Shown: one piece after another, positions 45,039-54,534 of the stretch
How the letters are laid out: every line of letters starts with the position of its first letter
Position numbering within the stretch: position 1 is the stretch's first letter
Origin: JBFHIZ01 sp963666475
Lineage (GTDB): Bacteria > Bacillota > Clostridia > Lachnospirales > Lachnospiraceae
Reading direction: 5' to 3'
NCBI GenBank assembly: GCA_963666475.2
Contig: CAXXJM010000001.1
Location: forward strand, 992,001-1,056,000
DNA: 64,000 nucleotides
Translations under genes and position numbers: made by a program
Notes under the pieces: generated by a model
Databases searched by the model: none
What the model saw: the letters and a program-made list of their open reading frames with translations, nothing else
What the model was told of the DNA's origin: nothing

Positions 45039-46739
45039 TTAATATTTTTCAAAATCCGAATCACTGAGCGAAATTTTCTTCACATTCTTTTTCGAAGTCC
45101 TTTCCGCGCTTTCGTCTTTTTTCATATTTTCTAACATTCGCAGAACTTCTGGATCAATTGAGTCCGTCTGTCTCTCTCCTTTTTTTTGTTTGCGAAGTTT
45201 AAATGTTGAAACTTGAGATTTTAACATATCTGCCTGGCCTGATAATTCTTCACTTGCAGCTGCAGTTTCTTCTGCTGTAGCACTCGTTGTCTGTACCACA
45301 TCCGAGATTTGCATAATGCCTTGATTAATTTGATCAACTGCCAAAGCCTGTTCTTGAGAAGCCGACGCAATTTCTCCAACCAAAGAAGCTGCCTGAGAAA
45401 CTCCATCCACAATTTTATTCAGTGCCTCTGCAGTCTCATTTGCAATTTTTGTTCCACCCTCAACTTTTCCGATGGAACCTTCAATCATTGCCGTTGTTTC
45501 TTTTGCTGCTGCTGCAGATCTCGCTGCAAGATTTCTTACCTCCTCAGCAACAACCGCAAAACCTTTTCCATGCTGTCCAGCTCTTGCTGCTTCAACTGCT
45601 GCATTCAGTGCTAAAATATTTGTCTGAAATGCAATATCATCAATTACTTTAATAATCTTACTAATGCTATTTGAAGAATCATTAATCTCTTCCATTGCCT
45701 TTAACATATCCGACATCTGCATATTTCCACGCTCTGCAAACTGTTTTGCAGAGGTTGCCATACCTTCGGCCTGCTCTGCATTGGATGCATTCTGACGAGT
45801 TTGCGCTGCAATTTCCTCAATCGATGCAGTTAGTTCTTCAATCGAACTTGCCTGTTCTGTCGTTCCTTGTGAAAGTGACATACTTGAATCAGACACTTGT
45901 CTAGATCCAGATGCGACCTGCTCGGAAGCAGAATTAATATTTGTCATAACTTCATTTACATTATTTACCATTAGTCGGAAAGCTTTTGCTAGCATACCGA
46001 CCTCGTCCTTTGTATTCAAATTGATATCGATATCCAAATCACCATCCGCAATGCGATTTGCAGAATCTACCATCTGTTTTAACGGATTGCTAATAATTCT
46101 TGAAATCAATACTCCAAGTCCTATCGCTACTAGGACCGCAACTACAACAATTACCATCATAATTGTAAAACCACTCGCAAAAACCCTTTGACTTTCAATT
46201 GATTCCGCTTCAGCATCTTCTACTTTTAGTTTTACCAGATAATCAATTGCTTCTTTCTCTGCATTTCCTGCATCTGCAAGCGTCCCCGTATTGATCCACT
46301 CATATGCTGCTTCATCTTCATTATCCAAACACATCTGATAGAATTCTGGAATCATTCCACCATACACTGCCCTCGCGTCTAAAAATTCATCAAACGCATC
46401 CTGCATTTTCTGCGAAAGAATTGTCTGTTCAAACAAATCGCACTGTACGTTTAATTCTTCAATGATGTTTTGAATATTTTCATATTTTTCATCGACTCCA
46501 CTTTTAGTATCTTCCAAAATCATTTCGCGCATGTTTACTCGAATCCGCTGAAACAATTTCGCAGTTTCCGCAACTTGAGATAGAGGCACAGTCATATTCT
46601 TATAGATGATTTCACCATTACTATTAATTGTATTCATATTTACAATACCGACCACACCTACTACACCAGCTAAGATTGCTACCACAACAAATGAAGTAAT
46701 CAGCTTTGCAGAAATTTTCATGTTCATAAAACCTTTCAT
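45039..46739 (-). CDS. methyl-accepting chemotaxis protein with 4HB-type sensor
   Basis: 566 residues. One membrane helix near 10-32, a helical extracytoplasmic sensor (about 35-190), a second helix near 190-212, a HAMP domain (ISRIISNPLKQMVDSANRIADGDLDI) and a signalling coiled coil whose tip reads IDDIAFQTNILALNAAVEAARAGQHGKGFAVVAEEVR. A Glu-rich adaptation region flanks it. GGGG precedes the ATG. It lies in the same cluster as cheW and cheR, so it is the dedicated receptor of this system; ligand unknown. Confidence 0.95.
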   Translation of the reverse strand: MKGFMNMKISAKLITSFVVVAILAGVVGVVGIVNMNTINSNGEIIYKNMTVPLSQVAETAKLFQRIRVNMREMILEDTKSGVDEKYENIQNIIEELNVQCDLFEQTILSQKMQDAFDEFLDARAVYGGMIPEFYQMCLDNEDEAAYEWINTGTLADAGNAEKEAIDYLVKLKVEDAEAESIESQRVFASGFTIMMVIVVVAVLVAIGLGVLISRIISNPLKQMVDSANRIADGDLDIDINLNTKDEVGMLAKAFRLMVNNVNEVMTNINSASEQVASGSRQVSDSSMSLSQGTTEQASSIEELTASIEEIAAQTRQNASNAEQAEGMATSAKQFAERGNMQMSDMLKAMEEINDSSNSISKIIKVIDDIAFQTNILALNAAVEAARAGQHGKGFAVVAEEVRNLAARSAAAAKETTAMIEGSIGKVEGGTKIANETAEALNKIVDGVSQAASLVGEIASASQEQALAVDQINQGIMQISDVVQTTSATAEETAAASEELSGQADMLKSQVSTFKLRKQKKGERQTDSIDPEVLRMLENMKKDESAERTSKKNVKKISLSDSDFEKY

Positions 46740-46750
46740 ATTAATATCCC

Positions 46751-47248
46751 CTACTCTTTACTATTCTTAATTTCATCTAGTTCATGTTCATCCAACAATT
46801 TCTCACAATCCAAGATTAAAGTTACACTATCCGCACTCTTTCCTACACTTTTAATATATTTTCTACCACCAGTATTTAAATTTGGCGGCGGAACAATATT
46901 TTCATCGCTGATGTTCAATACTTCCGCTACTGCATCAACAATAATTCCAATGGAAATGTCCAAAACATCTACAACAATGATACAGGTTCGATCATTATAT
47001 TCTTTTGGTTCCTTTTTAAACTTTAATCTGGCGTCCATCACAGGTATTATCTTTCCTCTCAAATTGATAATTCCTTTCACAAAACATGGTAGTTCCGGTA
47101 CAATTGTAATTGGTTGAATTCCCACAATCTCCGTCACATACATAATGTCAATTCCGTAATACTCTTCCCCTAGAGAAAACGTCAAAAACTTACCTTTCTG
47201 TGTATCTTCCTCGATTTCATCAAGGACTGTTCGTATTTCATCACTCAT
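46751..47248 (-). CDS. cheW: chemotaxis coupling protein CheW
   Basis: 165 residues, a single CheW domain (FLTFSLGEEYYGIDIMYVTEIVG, VPELPCFVKGIINLRGKIIPVMDARLKF, IIVDAVAEVLNI). It links the receptor to CheA. AAAGGGGTG precedes the ATG. It lies between cheA and the MCP gene, 11 to 13 bases from each. Confidence 0.96.
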   Translation of the reverse strand: MSDEIRTVLDEIEEDTQKGKFLTFSLGEEYYGIDIMYVTEIVGIQPITIVPELPCFVKGIINLRGKIIPVMDARLKFKKEPKEYNDRTCIIVVDVLDISIGIIVDAVAEVLNISDENIVPPPNLNTGGRKYIKSVGKSADSVTLILDCEKLLDEHELDEIKNSKE

Positions 47249-47261
47249 AAAATCACCCCTT

Positions 47262-49463
47262 TTAGCTGCTCATCCTTTCGTTTACATTCGAAAGATTAAA
47301 TTCTCCTACATCGAGAATCAAACTAATGCTTCCATCTCCTAATAAGGTACATCCTCCCAGACCTTGTATTTTTTTATATTTTTTTACATATTCCGGAAGC
47401 GCTTTTACCACGACCTGTTGTTGCCCTAACAATTCATCAGCAAAAATACAGCAACTCTTGTCTTCATCTTCGACCATAATAAGAATCCCTTCATCCACAT
47501 GGTGAATTGCTCCTTGCACATCAAAGAATTCATGCAATCGTATTACTGGATAGCAAAGACCTCTTACCATAATCATTTCATATCCTTCGGTGTCTTTAAA
47601 AATTTCTGTCCTCTTAGGACGGAAAGATTCTCGAATTGCTACGATTGGAATTGTAAATCTTGCATTACCGACTTTTATATTCATTCCCTCGATTATTGCT
47701 AGGGTTAATGGAATCTTAAGAATAATTGTCGTACCTTCACCCAATACACTTTCAACTAAGACTGTACCACCGACACTTTCAATGTTTTTTGCAACAACAT
47801 CCATTCCGACGCCTCTTCCAGAAAATTCCGTTACTTTTTCTTTTGTAGAAAATCCAGGTTGAAGAATCATATTATATAGTTCTCGGTCCGACAAATCCTC
47901 AAAAGCCTGTTCAACAAGTCCTGTGTTGAATGCTTTTTCATAGATTTTCTTCTTGTCCAGGCCTTTCCCATCATCCTTGATAATAATCAAAACATCGCTT
48001 CCCGAATTTTTTGCTTCTAACAAAACCGTTCCTTGTGGTGATTTTCCTTTTGACTTTCGTTCACTTGCCGTTTCAATTCCATGATCAATGGAATTACGAA
48101 TGATATGCATCAGTGGATCTGCAATTTTTTCTATAATGTTTTTATCAACTTCGGTTTCTTCTCCATGTATTTCTAACCTTACATTCTTATCCAACTTTTT
48201 GGTCATATCTCGTACGATACGGTGCATCTTGATAAATGTTGTAGAAAGAGGGACCATTCGAATTGCCATAACCATATCTTGAAGTTCTTCCGTAATCTTG
48301 TGTAATTGTCTAGAGGACTTCTCGAAGCTATCAATTTCATGTTCCAACACTTCTGGATTTTGAGTTACCATTGCTTCAGCAATTACCATTTCTCCTACAA
48401 GGTCCATAAGCTTATCCAATTTGTCAACATTAACGCTGATCATGCTCTGTTGACCATTAGAAACCGTTTCCTTTTTTCCTTTCTTTCTTTTCGGGTCATC
48501 ATTTGCGGAAGGGAGTAAGGATGGAATTTCTTCCGACTCATCTAGTTCCTCTTCTTCCATTTCTCCTTGTTCCATTTTTTCTTCGTATTTCTTTGATGTT
48601 TTTGGAATCTGGATTTCATCCGACACTTTCGCATCATTAAACATTTCAACAAACTCCAAGTATTCCTCTTCTTCAATTTCCTCAAGTTCCAATTTTAAAA
48701 GAAATATCGTTCCGTCAAAATACTCCCGAATTTTCGTTTCCCCAATCGAAGTCTTCAAAAACATCAAAAAGCCGTTCTCAACAATTTCATTAACTGAATC
48801 TTCATCCTCAATAATTTCTTTTGGGAAATAAACAACTTCTGTAACCAAATCCGTCAGATTATGTATGACGGTATACGCTCTGACATTCTCCATGCCAGCA
48901 CCGTCTTCAAACCAAATTCGAATACGAAAACAAGAAAAATCTTTCTCTTCTTTTTTTGAACGAATGTAATACTTCTGCTTAGCTTTTGATTCTGTATCCT
49001 CTTCTTGTTTTTTTCCTGAAGCTTCTTTTTTCTTTTTTTCTTTGCCCCCATCACCCTTTATGGATTCCAAATACTGAGATACAGATTCTAGCAGACTAGA
49101 ATTATCACCATCTGGCTCTTCTCCCTCTTTCACTTTCATGAGTTCAATTTTCAAATAATCAACGCTTTCCAAAATTAAATCCACTAATCTTGTAAAATCA
49201 TATACGGTGTCCGGTTTTTCCCGTATCACGTAAAAGATATCTTCCAATCGATGTGCCAATGAACTCATATCGTTAAACATCATCATTGCAGAAGACCCCT
49301 TAATGGTGTGCATAAATCGAAAAATCTCATTGATGGATTCCTCGCTAAATTCCCCTTCTTCTTCACTGGTAATCATAACCTGCTCTAATGTTTCAACAAT
49401 TTGCGTACACTCGTACACGAATGCTTCAATAATTGGTTCATCAATATACGAATTATTACTCAT
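47262..49463 (-). CDS. cheA: chemotaxis histidine kinase CheA
   Basis: 733 residues. Hpt domain with the phosphorylated His52 (FMHTIKGSSAMM), a Lys/Glu-rich linker, a P2-like domain (about 175-270), another acidic linker, dimer domain (SVNVDKLDKLMDLVGEMVIAEAM), ATPase (MHIIRNSIDHGIE, DDGKGLD, GRGVGMDVV) and a CheW-like C-terminus. It passes phosphate to CheB and the CheY-like protein. GGAGGGG precedes the ATG. A terminator at 49503-49528 separates it from the upstream PAS kinase gene, so either readthrough or its own promoter is used. Confidence 0.96.
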   Translation of the reverse strand: MSNNSYIDEPIIEAFVYECTQIVETLEQVMITSEEEGEFSEESINEIFRFMHTIKGSSAMMMFNDMSSLAHRLEDIFYVIREKPDTVYDFTRLVDLILESVDYLKIELMKVKEGEEPDGDNSSLLESVSQYLESIKGDGGKEKKKKEASGKKQEEDTESKAKQKYYIRSKKEEKDFSCFRIRIWFEDGAGMENVRAYTVIHNLTDLVTEVVYFPKEIIEDEDSVNEIVENGFLMFLKTSIGETKIREYFDGTIFLLKLELEEIEEEEYLEFVEMFNDAKVSDEIQIPKTSKKYEEKMEQGEMEEEELDESEEIPSLLPSANDDPKRKKGKKETVSNGQQSMISVNVDKLDKLMDLVGEMVIAEAMVTQNPEVLEHEIDSFEKSSRQLHKITEELQDMVMAIRMVPLSTTFIKMHRIVRDMTKKLDKNVRLEIHGEETEVDKNIIEKIADPLMHIIRNSIDHGIETASERKSKGKSPQGTVLLEAKNSGSDVLIIIKDDGKGLDKKKIYEKAFNTGLVEQAFEDLSDRELYNMILQPGFSTKEKVTEFSGRGVGMDVVAKNIESVGGTVLVESVLGEGTTIILKIPLTLAIIEGMNIKVGNARFTIPIVAIRESFRPKRTEIFKDTEGYEMIMVRGLCYPVIRLHEFFDVQGAIHHVDEGILIMVEDEDKSCCIFADELLGQQQVVVKALPEYVKKYKKIQGLGGCTLLGDGSISLILDVGEFNLSNVNERMSS

Positions 49464-49502
49464 ATTTCCCCTCCTAACATTGCCCCAAATAATTTTTTAT
49501 AC

Positions 49503-49528
49503 AAAAAAAGGGAATTGTATCCATTCCC
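49503..49528 (-). terminator. terminator between PAS kinase gene and cheA
   Basis: On the minus strand GGGAAT and ATTCCC pair around a seven-base loop, followed by seven T. It would set the PAS kinase apart from the cheA operon or attenuate readthrough. Confidence 0.8.
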
Positions 49529-49553
49529 TAGTAAAAATTAATCTCGCAACTAT

Positions 49554-50675
49554 CTAGTTTTCTTTTTCGTAAAATAATTTCAAATAAAAATCTGTGCCCG
49601 TTCCTGCTTTGGAGTGATAGGTCAAGTCTCCATTTAAGTATTTATTTAATAACAATTTTGAGCCATATGTTCCGTACCCTCTTCCCTTACCTTTCCCTGA
49701 GGAGCCTTTTCGAAACATGGTGCTCTGACGCTCTTCTGGAATCACTTCATCGTTATGAACCCTTACCTCTAAGTACTCTTCATTACAGGAGGTAGTAATC
49801 CATATCTCTCCTCCTCGATTTGCTTCAAAAGCGTTCTTTAATAAATTTGTGATAATTCTTCTAAGCAATATATGATCTGTTTCAATCATACACCGTGGTT
49901 CTTCTAGTTTTAAAAAAACAAGAATCCCCTGATACCTCTGATCCTTTTTCATTCTGGCAATCACGGAACGAATCAATTCACTGACATTAATTTTCTGCTT
50001 AGCTATAAATAAATCGCCTTCCTCTGCATGTACAACATTTCTGTGATATTGAATCTCTTCAATTATGTTTTCAATATACTCTTCGACTTCGTTGATGTCT
50101 TCATCCTTTTCAAATTTCTTGTTTTCCATTTTTAACAATCGAATCGCATTATACACACCGGATGCCGTGTTTAAAATATCATGATAGAACACATGATCCA
50201 AATTCATCTTTTCTTTATCAGAAGTACTTGGAGCGTATGCAGCAAGATAAAAAACATCATCTTCTATTCTAATCATAGAAACACTTTGCTCAAAAGAAGT
50301 AGTAACATCCATGCCCAAATATGAAGAAATAAATGAGACTTCCTTTCTACTACGTTCACTACTGCTAGTCACTTCCAATGAAATGTTTCTTGCTCCACAC
50401 TGCTCACATGTTTTTAACTCTCCACAAATACCATCTTGAACATACTTGCACTGAAATAAATCACCTGTTCGTTTTCCTAATATTTCCGCTTCTTCTATAA
50501 AAAGACTGTCTCTAACCTCTTTATTAACTACAATTATTTCAAGATCAGAATTCAGCAAAACAACATAAATATTCATTGCATCTATAACTTGCATCAAAAC
50601 TTGATTTGTACTGAGTAATAGCTGCTGTCGAATGAGTTTATTCTCATAATTTTGATATGTATTTTCATGCTCCAT
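49554..50675 (-). CDS. PAS sensor histidine kinase with cysteine cluster
   Basis: 373 residues, cytoplasmic. A PAS domain (about 25-145) contains CKYVQDGICGELKTCEQC, four cysteines spaced like those in the other kinase of this cluster. A DHVFYHDILNTASGV segment serves as the H-box, of the short HDxxN form, and an ATPase domain follows (NLLKNAFEA, GKGRGYGTYGSKLLLNKYL). No receiver is encoded next to it. AGGGGG precedes the ATG. It may signal to the CheY-like protein encoded 10 kb downstream, or to CheA-linked receivers. Confidence 0.88.
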   Translation of the reverse strand: MEHENTYQNYENKLIRQQLLLSTNQVLMQVIDAMNIYVVLLNSDLEIIVVNKEVRDSLFIEEAEILGKRTGDLFQCKYVQDGICGELKTCEQCGARNISLEVTSSSERSRKEVSFISSYLGMDVTTSFEQSVSMIRIEDDVFYLAAYAPSTSDKEKMNLDHVFYHDILNTASGVYNAIRLLKMENKKFEKDEDINEVEEYIENIIEEIQYHRNVVHAEEGDLFIAKQKINVSELIRSVIARMKKDQRYQGILVFLKLEEPRCMIETDHILLRRIITNLLKNAFEANRGGEIWITTSCNEEYLEVRVHNDEVIPEERQSTMFRKGSSGKGKGRGYGTYGSKLLLNKYLNGDLTYHSKAGTGTDFYLKLFYEKEN

Positions 50676-50999
50676 CCCTTTTGCCCCCTCTACCTAAAAC
50701 TAGGACTTTCCGGTAATTTTGTATATATAAGCATTTATTTTTGACATGCTCCTATATTAACACATTTTTAATGTTCAGTCTATCTAATTTTTAGACAATT
50801 TTAATTTTTATTACATATAGTTTATTAATAACATCATTAATCATAAATGAATATACAATATATGCCAAGAATAAAAAAAACACAACTATTAGTTGTGCTT
50901 TTGGGTTATATTTCTCATTTTATGCATTTATTTTTATTAAAATCATTCAATTCAAACACTTTTATATATTTAAGATTGAAATCAAAACTCCCATACATG
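50676..50999. other. intergenic region between corA and the PAS kinase gene
   Basis: A 324-base AT-rich gap. The half near 50675 must hold the PAS-kinase promoter; I see only a weak candidate (TAGACT, 17 bases, TAATAT on the minus strand near 50750-50790). The corA terminator is at 50881-50897. No gene or RNA structure recognised. Confidence 0.5.
50881..50897 (-). terminator. terminator after corA
   Basis: CACAACT and AGTTGTG pair around three bases; on the minus strand eight T follow. Confidence 0.75.
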
Positions 51000-52049
51000 C
51001 TAAAACCATTTTTTCCACTTGAAAAAAGAAAGCATTCCTCCTGCTAAAAGCACACAAACACCAACAAACGCATAGAAAGCTTCTTTGGAATGTAATCCAG
51101 GGATAAAATCAAAGTTCATCCCAAACACACCAGCCAAGAAGGATAACGGTATGAAAATTGCCGAGAAGATTGTGAGTACCATCATCGTCTGGTTCATATC
51201 ATTACTAACATTTGCGTTATGCATTTCATAGAGACCATTGGACATTTCCTTGTATGCAATCAATTGATCAGATATTTGATTCAAATGTTCTAAAAGGTCT
51301 CCAAAATATGGAGTCATTTCATGATCTTCTTCATTTTCCAACATATCAACATAATATGATACTTCATCCTTAACAGGTGTTATTGAATTTGTAAGATATA
51401 TCAATTCTTTTCGAAGTTGATAGATTTTCCCTTTACTATCCATATCATTATCTAATATTCGTATTTCCAAGTCACGGAATTCACTAGAAATCATATTTAC
51501 CACCACAAAATACTGGTCAACAAGTGCATCCAACAGCGCGTAGAAAAGAAATTCACTGGTTCTACTTCGAATATGTCCTCTCTTCTCACGGATTCGATTC
51601 CTTATCCCATCAAAAACATCTCCCGGTGTCTCTAAAAATGTAATCATAACATTATCCTTATGTAACATTGCTAAATGCTCTCGAACGATCACATCTTTCT
51701 TTAAATAAATCATTTTTAAAATTGCGAATAAATAATCATCCTTATCTTCAATCTTACTCCATTGAGATACATGTACAATATCTTCCAAGTCCATGGGATG
51801 CATCGAAAATTGTTCTCCAATCCTGGTAATCAAGTCTACATCATAAAGTCCCGTTACATTAAACCAGTAGATATATGCTGGGTCGAACGGCCCCTTTACA
51901 TCTTTGACCTTATCAAGGTATAATTCATCATCGTTGTATTTTATGCATTCAATCGTGATTGGGATATTGCGCACTTGTCCCGTATATGAAATGGTTCCGG
52001 GCGCATCGCCAAGAGTCGTCTTTTTCCCAAATGGTTCCTGTATTTTCAT
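51000..52049 (-). CDS. corA: CorA-type magnesium/divalent cation channel
   Basis: 349 residues. A large cytosolic N-terminal domain (about 1-250, with WFNVTGLYDVDLITRIGEQFSMHPMDLEDIVH) and two C-terminal helices (about 290-312 and 325-345); FGMNF holds the GMN selectivity motif. The pentamer imports Mg2+ or Co2+. The start at 52049 is chosen since AGGTGG lies nine bases before it; the ATG at 52058 touches that site. Confidence 0.95.
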   Translation of the reverse strand: MKIQEPFGKKTTLGDAPGTISYTGQVRNIPITIECIKYNDDELYLDKVKDVKGPFDPAYIYWFNVTGLYDVDLITRIGEQFSMHPMDLEDIVHVSQWSKIEDKDDYLFAILKMIYLKKDVIVREHLAMLHKDNVMITFLETPGDVFDGIRNRIREKRGHIRSRTSEFLFYALLDALVDQYFVVVNMISSEFRDLEIRILDNDMDSKGKIYQLRKELIYLTNSITPVKDEVSYYVDMLENEEDHEMTPYFGDLLEHLNQISDQLIAYKEMSNGLYEMHNANVSNDMNQTMMVLTIFSAIFIPLSFLAGVFGMNFDFIPGLHSKEAFYAFVGVCVLLAGGMLSFFKWKKWF

Positions 52050-52119
52050 AGATTTCATCCACCTTTTTCAATTCTATATCACTTATTATCGCACAGCAAT
52101 ATTCGATAAGCAATAAAAA

Positions 52120-52133
52120 AAGGCCGAAGCCTT
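52120..52133 (-). terminator. terminator after the riboswitch-controlled MCP gene
   Basis: On the minus strand AAGGC, a TTCG tetraloop and GCCTT, extended by A/T pairs and followed by a T run. Confidence 0.8.
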
Positions 52134-52146
52134 TTTTATAAAAAAC

Positions 52147-54186
52147 TTATTCTTCAATTTTAAATCGATTTAACTCTGCTTTTAATTGATCCGTTAGTTG
52201 ATCTAAATGTATCGCAAGCCCAGATACCTCAGTAACTACGGTAGTTTGCTGTTCCATGGCTGCATTTGCTTCTTCTGATGCTGCTGCTGATTCCTGACTT
52301 ACCGATGCTATATTTTCTACCGACAGAGCCGTCTGATGCATACTTTTCTTGATTTCCATTAATCCATGAATCACTTCCTCAATCACTTCATTGACTCCAA
52401 CAATTGAATCAGAAATCGTATCAAAAGTTTCTTCTACCTGTGATACTGCCATATTTTGTTGTGTAGAACGTTGTTTTACGTCTCCTACAATCTTCACAGC
52501 ATTCTTACTCTCTTGTTGTATGGATTGCACAATTTCTTGAATTTCAACAGCTGCCTGATTGGATTCTTCGGCAAGCTTACGTATTTCATTTGCAACAACC
52601 GCAAATCCACGTCCTTGATCTCCCGCTCTTGCTGCTTCTATACTTGCATTAAGAGACAATAAGTTCGTTTGGTTTGCAATACTTGTAATGGTTTCTACGA
52701 AACTTCCAATACTAATTGATTTCTCTTCAAGCTTCAAAATAGCCTCTTGTGTTGCATCTGTAGAACGGTTGTTTTCGACATTGGAATCTCTTAATGATAA
52801 AACCACTTTTTGACCCAGTGCATTTGATTCCATCGCACTTTTGTTTTTACTAACCATGAGATCAACATGACCCACCAATTTTTCAACACTTTCTTCTGCC
52901 TTCTTTGTGTTCAAATTCGCTTGTTCAGCATCCTGCGCTTGTTGAATCGAACCTTCTGCAATTTCTTCGACAGCTTTTGACACGTCAGTTGAAGAAGTAC
53001 TTGCATCATCTGCATACGTAGCGACCTGCGAAGATGAGTCTTTTACAAGTTTTGTAGCTTCTTTGGTACTGCGTATCAATCCAGCCACATTTTCTCTCAT
53101 ATCTTCAATGGAATCACTTAATTCTGCAAACTCATGGATGTTAATCTTCGTTTCAACCTTAGTAAAATCACCTTCTTTTAATTTGGCTACTCGTTCAATA
53201 ATCACATGGATTCTCTTTTTCATTACATTGCTAAAAAGAATTCCAAAAAAGATCGCTGCTAACAAAAGTATAGCTGCAATAATTGAAGTTGTAATAGCAA
53301 TACCGTTTGCATCTCTTACAATTTCTTCCTGCGGAAGTATTACTAACAGTTTCCAGTCCATTCCTGAAATCTTTGATAAAAATGCAACCATCTGAATGCC
53401 TTCGTATGTATATTCATGAATTCCAAATTCATTTGCCTGTACAAACTCCAGAAGTTCTGGATTATCCAAATCATTCCCAATCAATTCTTCATTTTGATTT
53501 GTTAATACACTTCCCTGGTCAGTTAACAGAACTGGATATCCTCCTTCACCAAATGTGATTTTATTTAATTTATCAGAAAGATTTTCTAAATCAATATCCA
53601 TTGCTAAAACACCGGAGAAATTACCATTATGATCGAAGACTGGTGCTGCGCCCGAGATTACCAATTTCTTTTCGCCTGATGCTGCATCTATATATGCATC
53701 TGTCCAAATAAAATTTTCTGCGGCTTTTGCCTTTGTATACCACTCTCTTCCCGTAGGGTCATAACCATCAGGCAAAACGGTTTCCGGAAAAATATTCATA
53801 GATTTATCTTCATATGCCACATAAACGTGCTCAACGTTATCATATGTACCAAAAAAAGAAGCGAATACCTGCATAGCAAATCGATAATCGATAATTGCAT
53901 TAAGAGGTTCTTCAAAATTCTCCTGTCCCGCCAACATCCTTACACCTGTTTCATATGTTTCAAAATAATTGACCAATTCTCCATTGATTGACTCTAGTAT
54001 TGTCTGACTGCTGTCTTCCATTTGAGTTCTCATGGATGAACTAACATTTAAATAATTTACAACGGTAATAATTCCCATAGGAAGTGTTATTAAAAGAACA
54101 AATACAGCAATTAATATCCCTTTAAATGACCAGCCTTTTCTTTTTACATGTTTCATTTCTTTTTTTACTTTCTTTTTCTTTCCCAT
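52147..54186 (-). CDS. methyl-accepting chemotaxis protein with dCache-type sensor
   Basis: 679 residues. A lysine-rich N-terminus, a membrane helix near 25-45, an extracytoplasmic dCache sensor (about 50-290; GYDPTGREWYTKAKAAENFIWTDAYIDAASGEKKLVISGAAPVFD and GVLAMDIDLENLSDKL), a second helix near 295-320, a HAMP region and the signalling tip ITSIANQTNLLSLNASIEAARAGDQGRGFAVVANEIR. Such sensors often bind amino acids or organic acids. AAGGAG precedes the ATG. Its expression is controlled by the c-di-GMP-I riboswitch upstream. Confidence 0.95.
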   Translation of the reverse strand: MGKKKKVKKEMKHVKRKGWSFKGILIAVFVLLITLPMGIITVVNYLNVSSSMRTQMEDSSQTILESINGELVNYFETYETGVRMLAGQENFEEPLNAIIDYRFAMQVFASFFGTYDNVEHVYVAYEDKSMNIFPETVLPDGYDPTGREWYTKAKAAENFIWTDAYIDAASGEKKLVISGAAPVFDHNGNFSGVLAMDIDLENLSDKLNKITFGEGGYPVLLTDQGSVLTNQNEELIGNDLDNPELLEFVQANEFGIHEYTYEGIQMVAFLSKISGMDWKLLVILPQEEIVRDANGIAITTSIIAAILLLAAIFFGILFSNVMKKRIHVIIERVAKLKEGDFTKVETKINIHEFAELSDSIEDMRENVAGLIRSTKEATKLVKDSSSQVATYADDASTSSTDVSKAVEEIAEGSIQQAQDAEQANLNTKKAEESVEKLVGHVDLMVSKNKSAMESNALGQKVVLSLRDSNVENNRSTDATQEAILKLEEKSISIGSFVETITSIANQTNLLSLNASIEAARAGDQGRGFAVVANEIRKLAEESNQAAVEIQEIVQSIQQESKNAVKIVGDVKQRSTQQNMAVSQVEETFDTISDSIVGVNEVIEEVIHGLMEIKKSMHQTALSVENIASVSQESAAASEEANAAMEQQTTVVTEVSGLAIHLDQLTDQLKAELNRFKIEE

Positions 54187-54267
54187 GCTATCTCCTTAAA
54201 GAATGAATAATATCGAATATAATAATCCTAATGAACACCAGAAATTTTTACAAACAAAAAAACTCCC

Positions 54268-54345
54268 AAGGTAACTGGCTGCCATTTCAGGCCCTATAGC
54301 TTTGCGTCATTACTTTTCAGTAATTTTGCCCTCGTCATCGAAAGT
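54268..54345 (-). ncRNA. cyclic di-GMP-I riboswitch (GEMM)
   Basis: Read on the minus strand the leader holds GAGGGCAAA, then ATTACT-GAAA-AGTAAT (P2 with GNRA tetraloop), then GACGCAAAGC, then GGGCCT, and TGGCAGCCAGTTACC (P3 with the tetraloop-receptor side). These are the conserved blocks of the GEMM aptamer in the right order. A seven-T run follows at once, so binding may set a terminator. It lies between promoter 54396-54424 and the MCP start at 54186, so receptor level follows c-di-GMP. Confidence 0.95.
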
Positions 54346-54395
54346 TTTTATGTACAATATTCTATTTGTTTCATCTTTTATCATATAATCATCTT

Positions 54396-54424
54396 ATACT
54401 ATCACTCAACATTTTTAGTGTCAA
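54396..54424 (-). promoter_or_regulatory. promoter of the riboswitch-MCP transcript
   Basis: On the minus strand TTGACA (54419-54424), 17 bases, TAGTAT (54396-54401). The aptamer begins about 45 bases downstream. The 54187-54534 gap holds this promoter, the riboswitch and the sulP start region. Confidence 0.65.
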
Positions 54425-54534
54425 CAAAATATACGTAAAGTTTTAATTATTCTATTGAAAAATTAAAATAAAAGGAATAGAATGAAAAAGTTTCCATGTA
54501 CTATGGATATTTCTTTTGTCGGAGGGACAACTTC

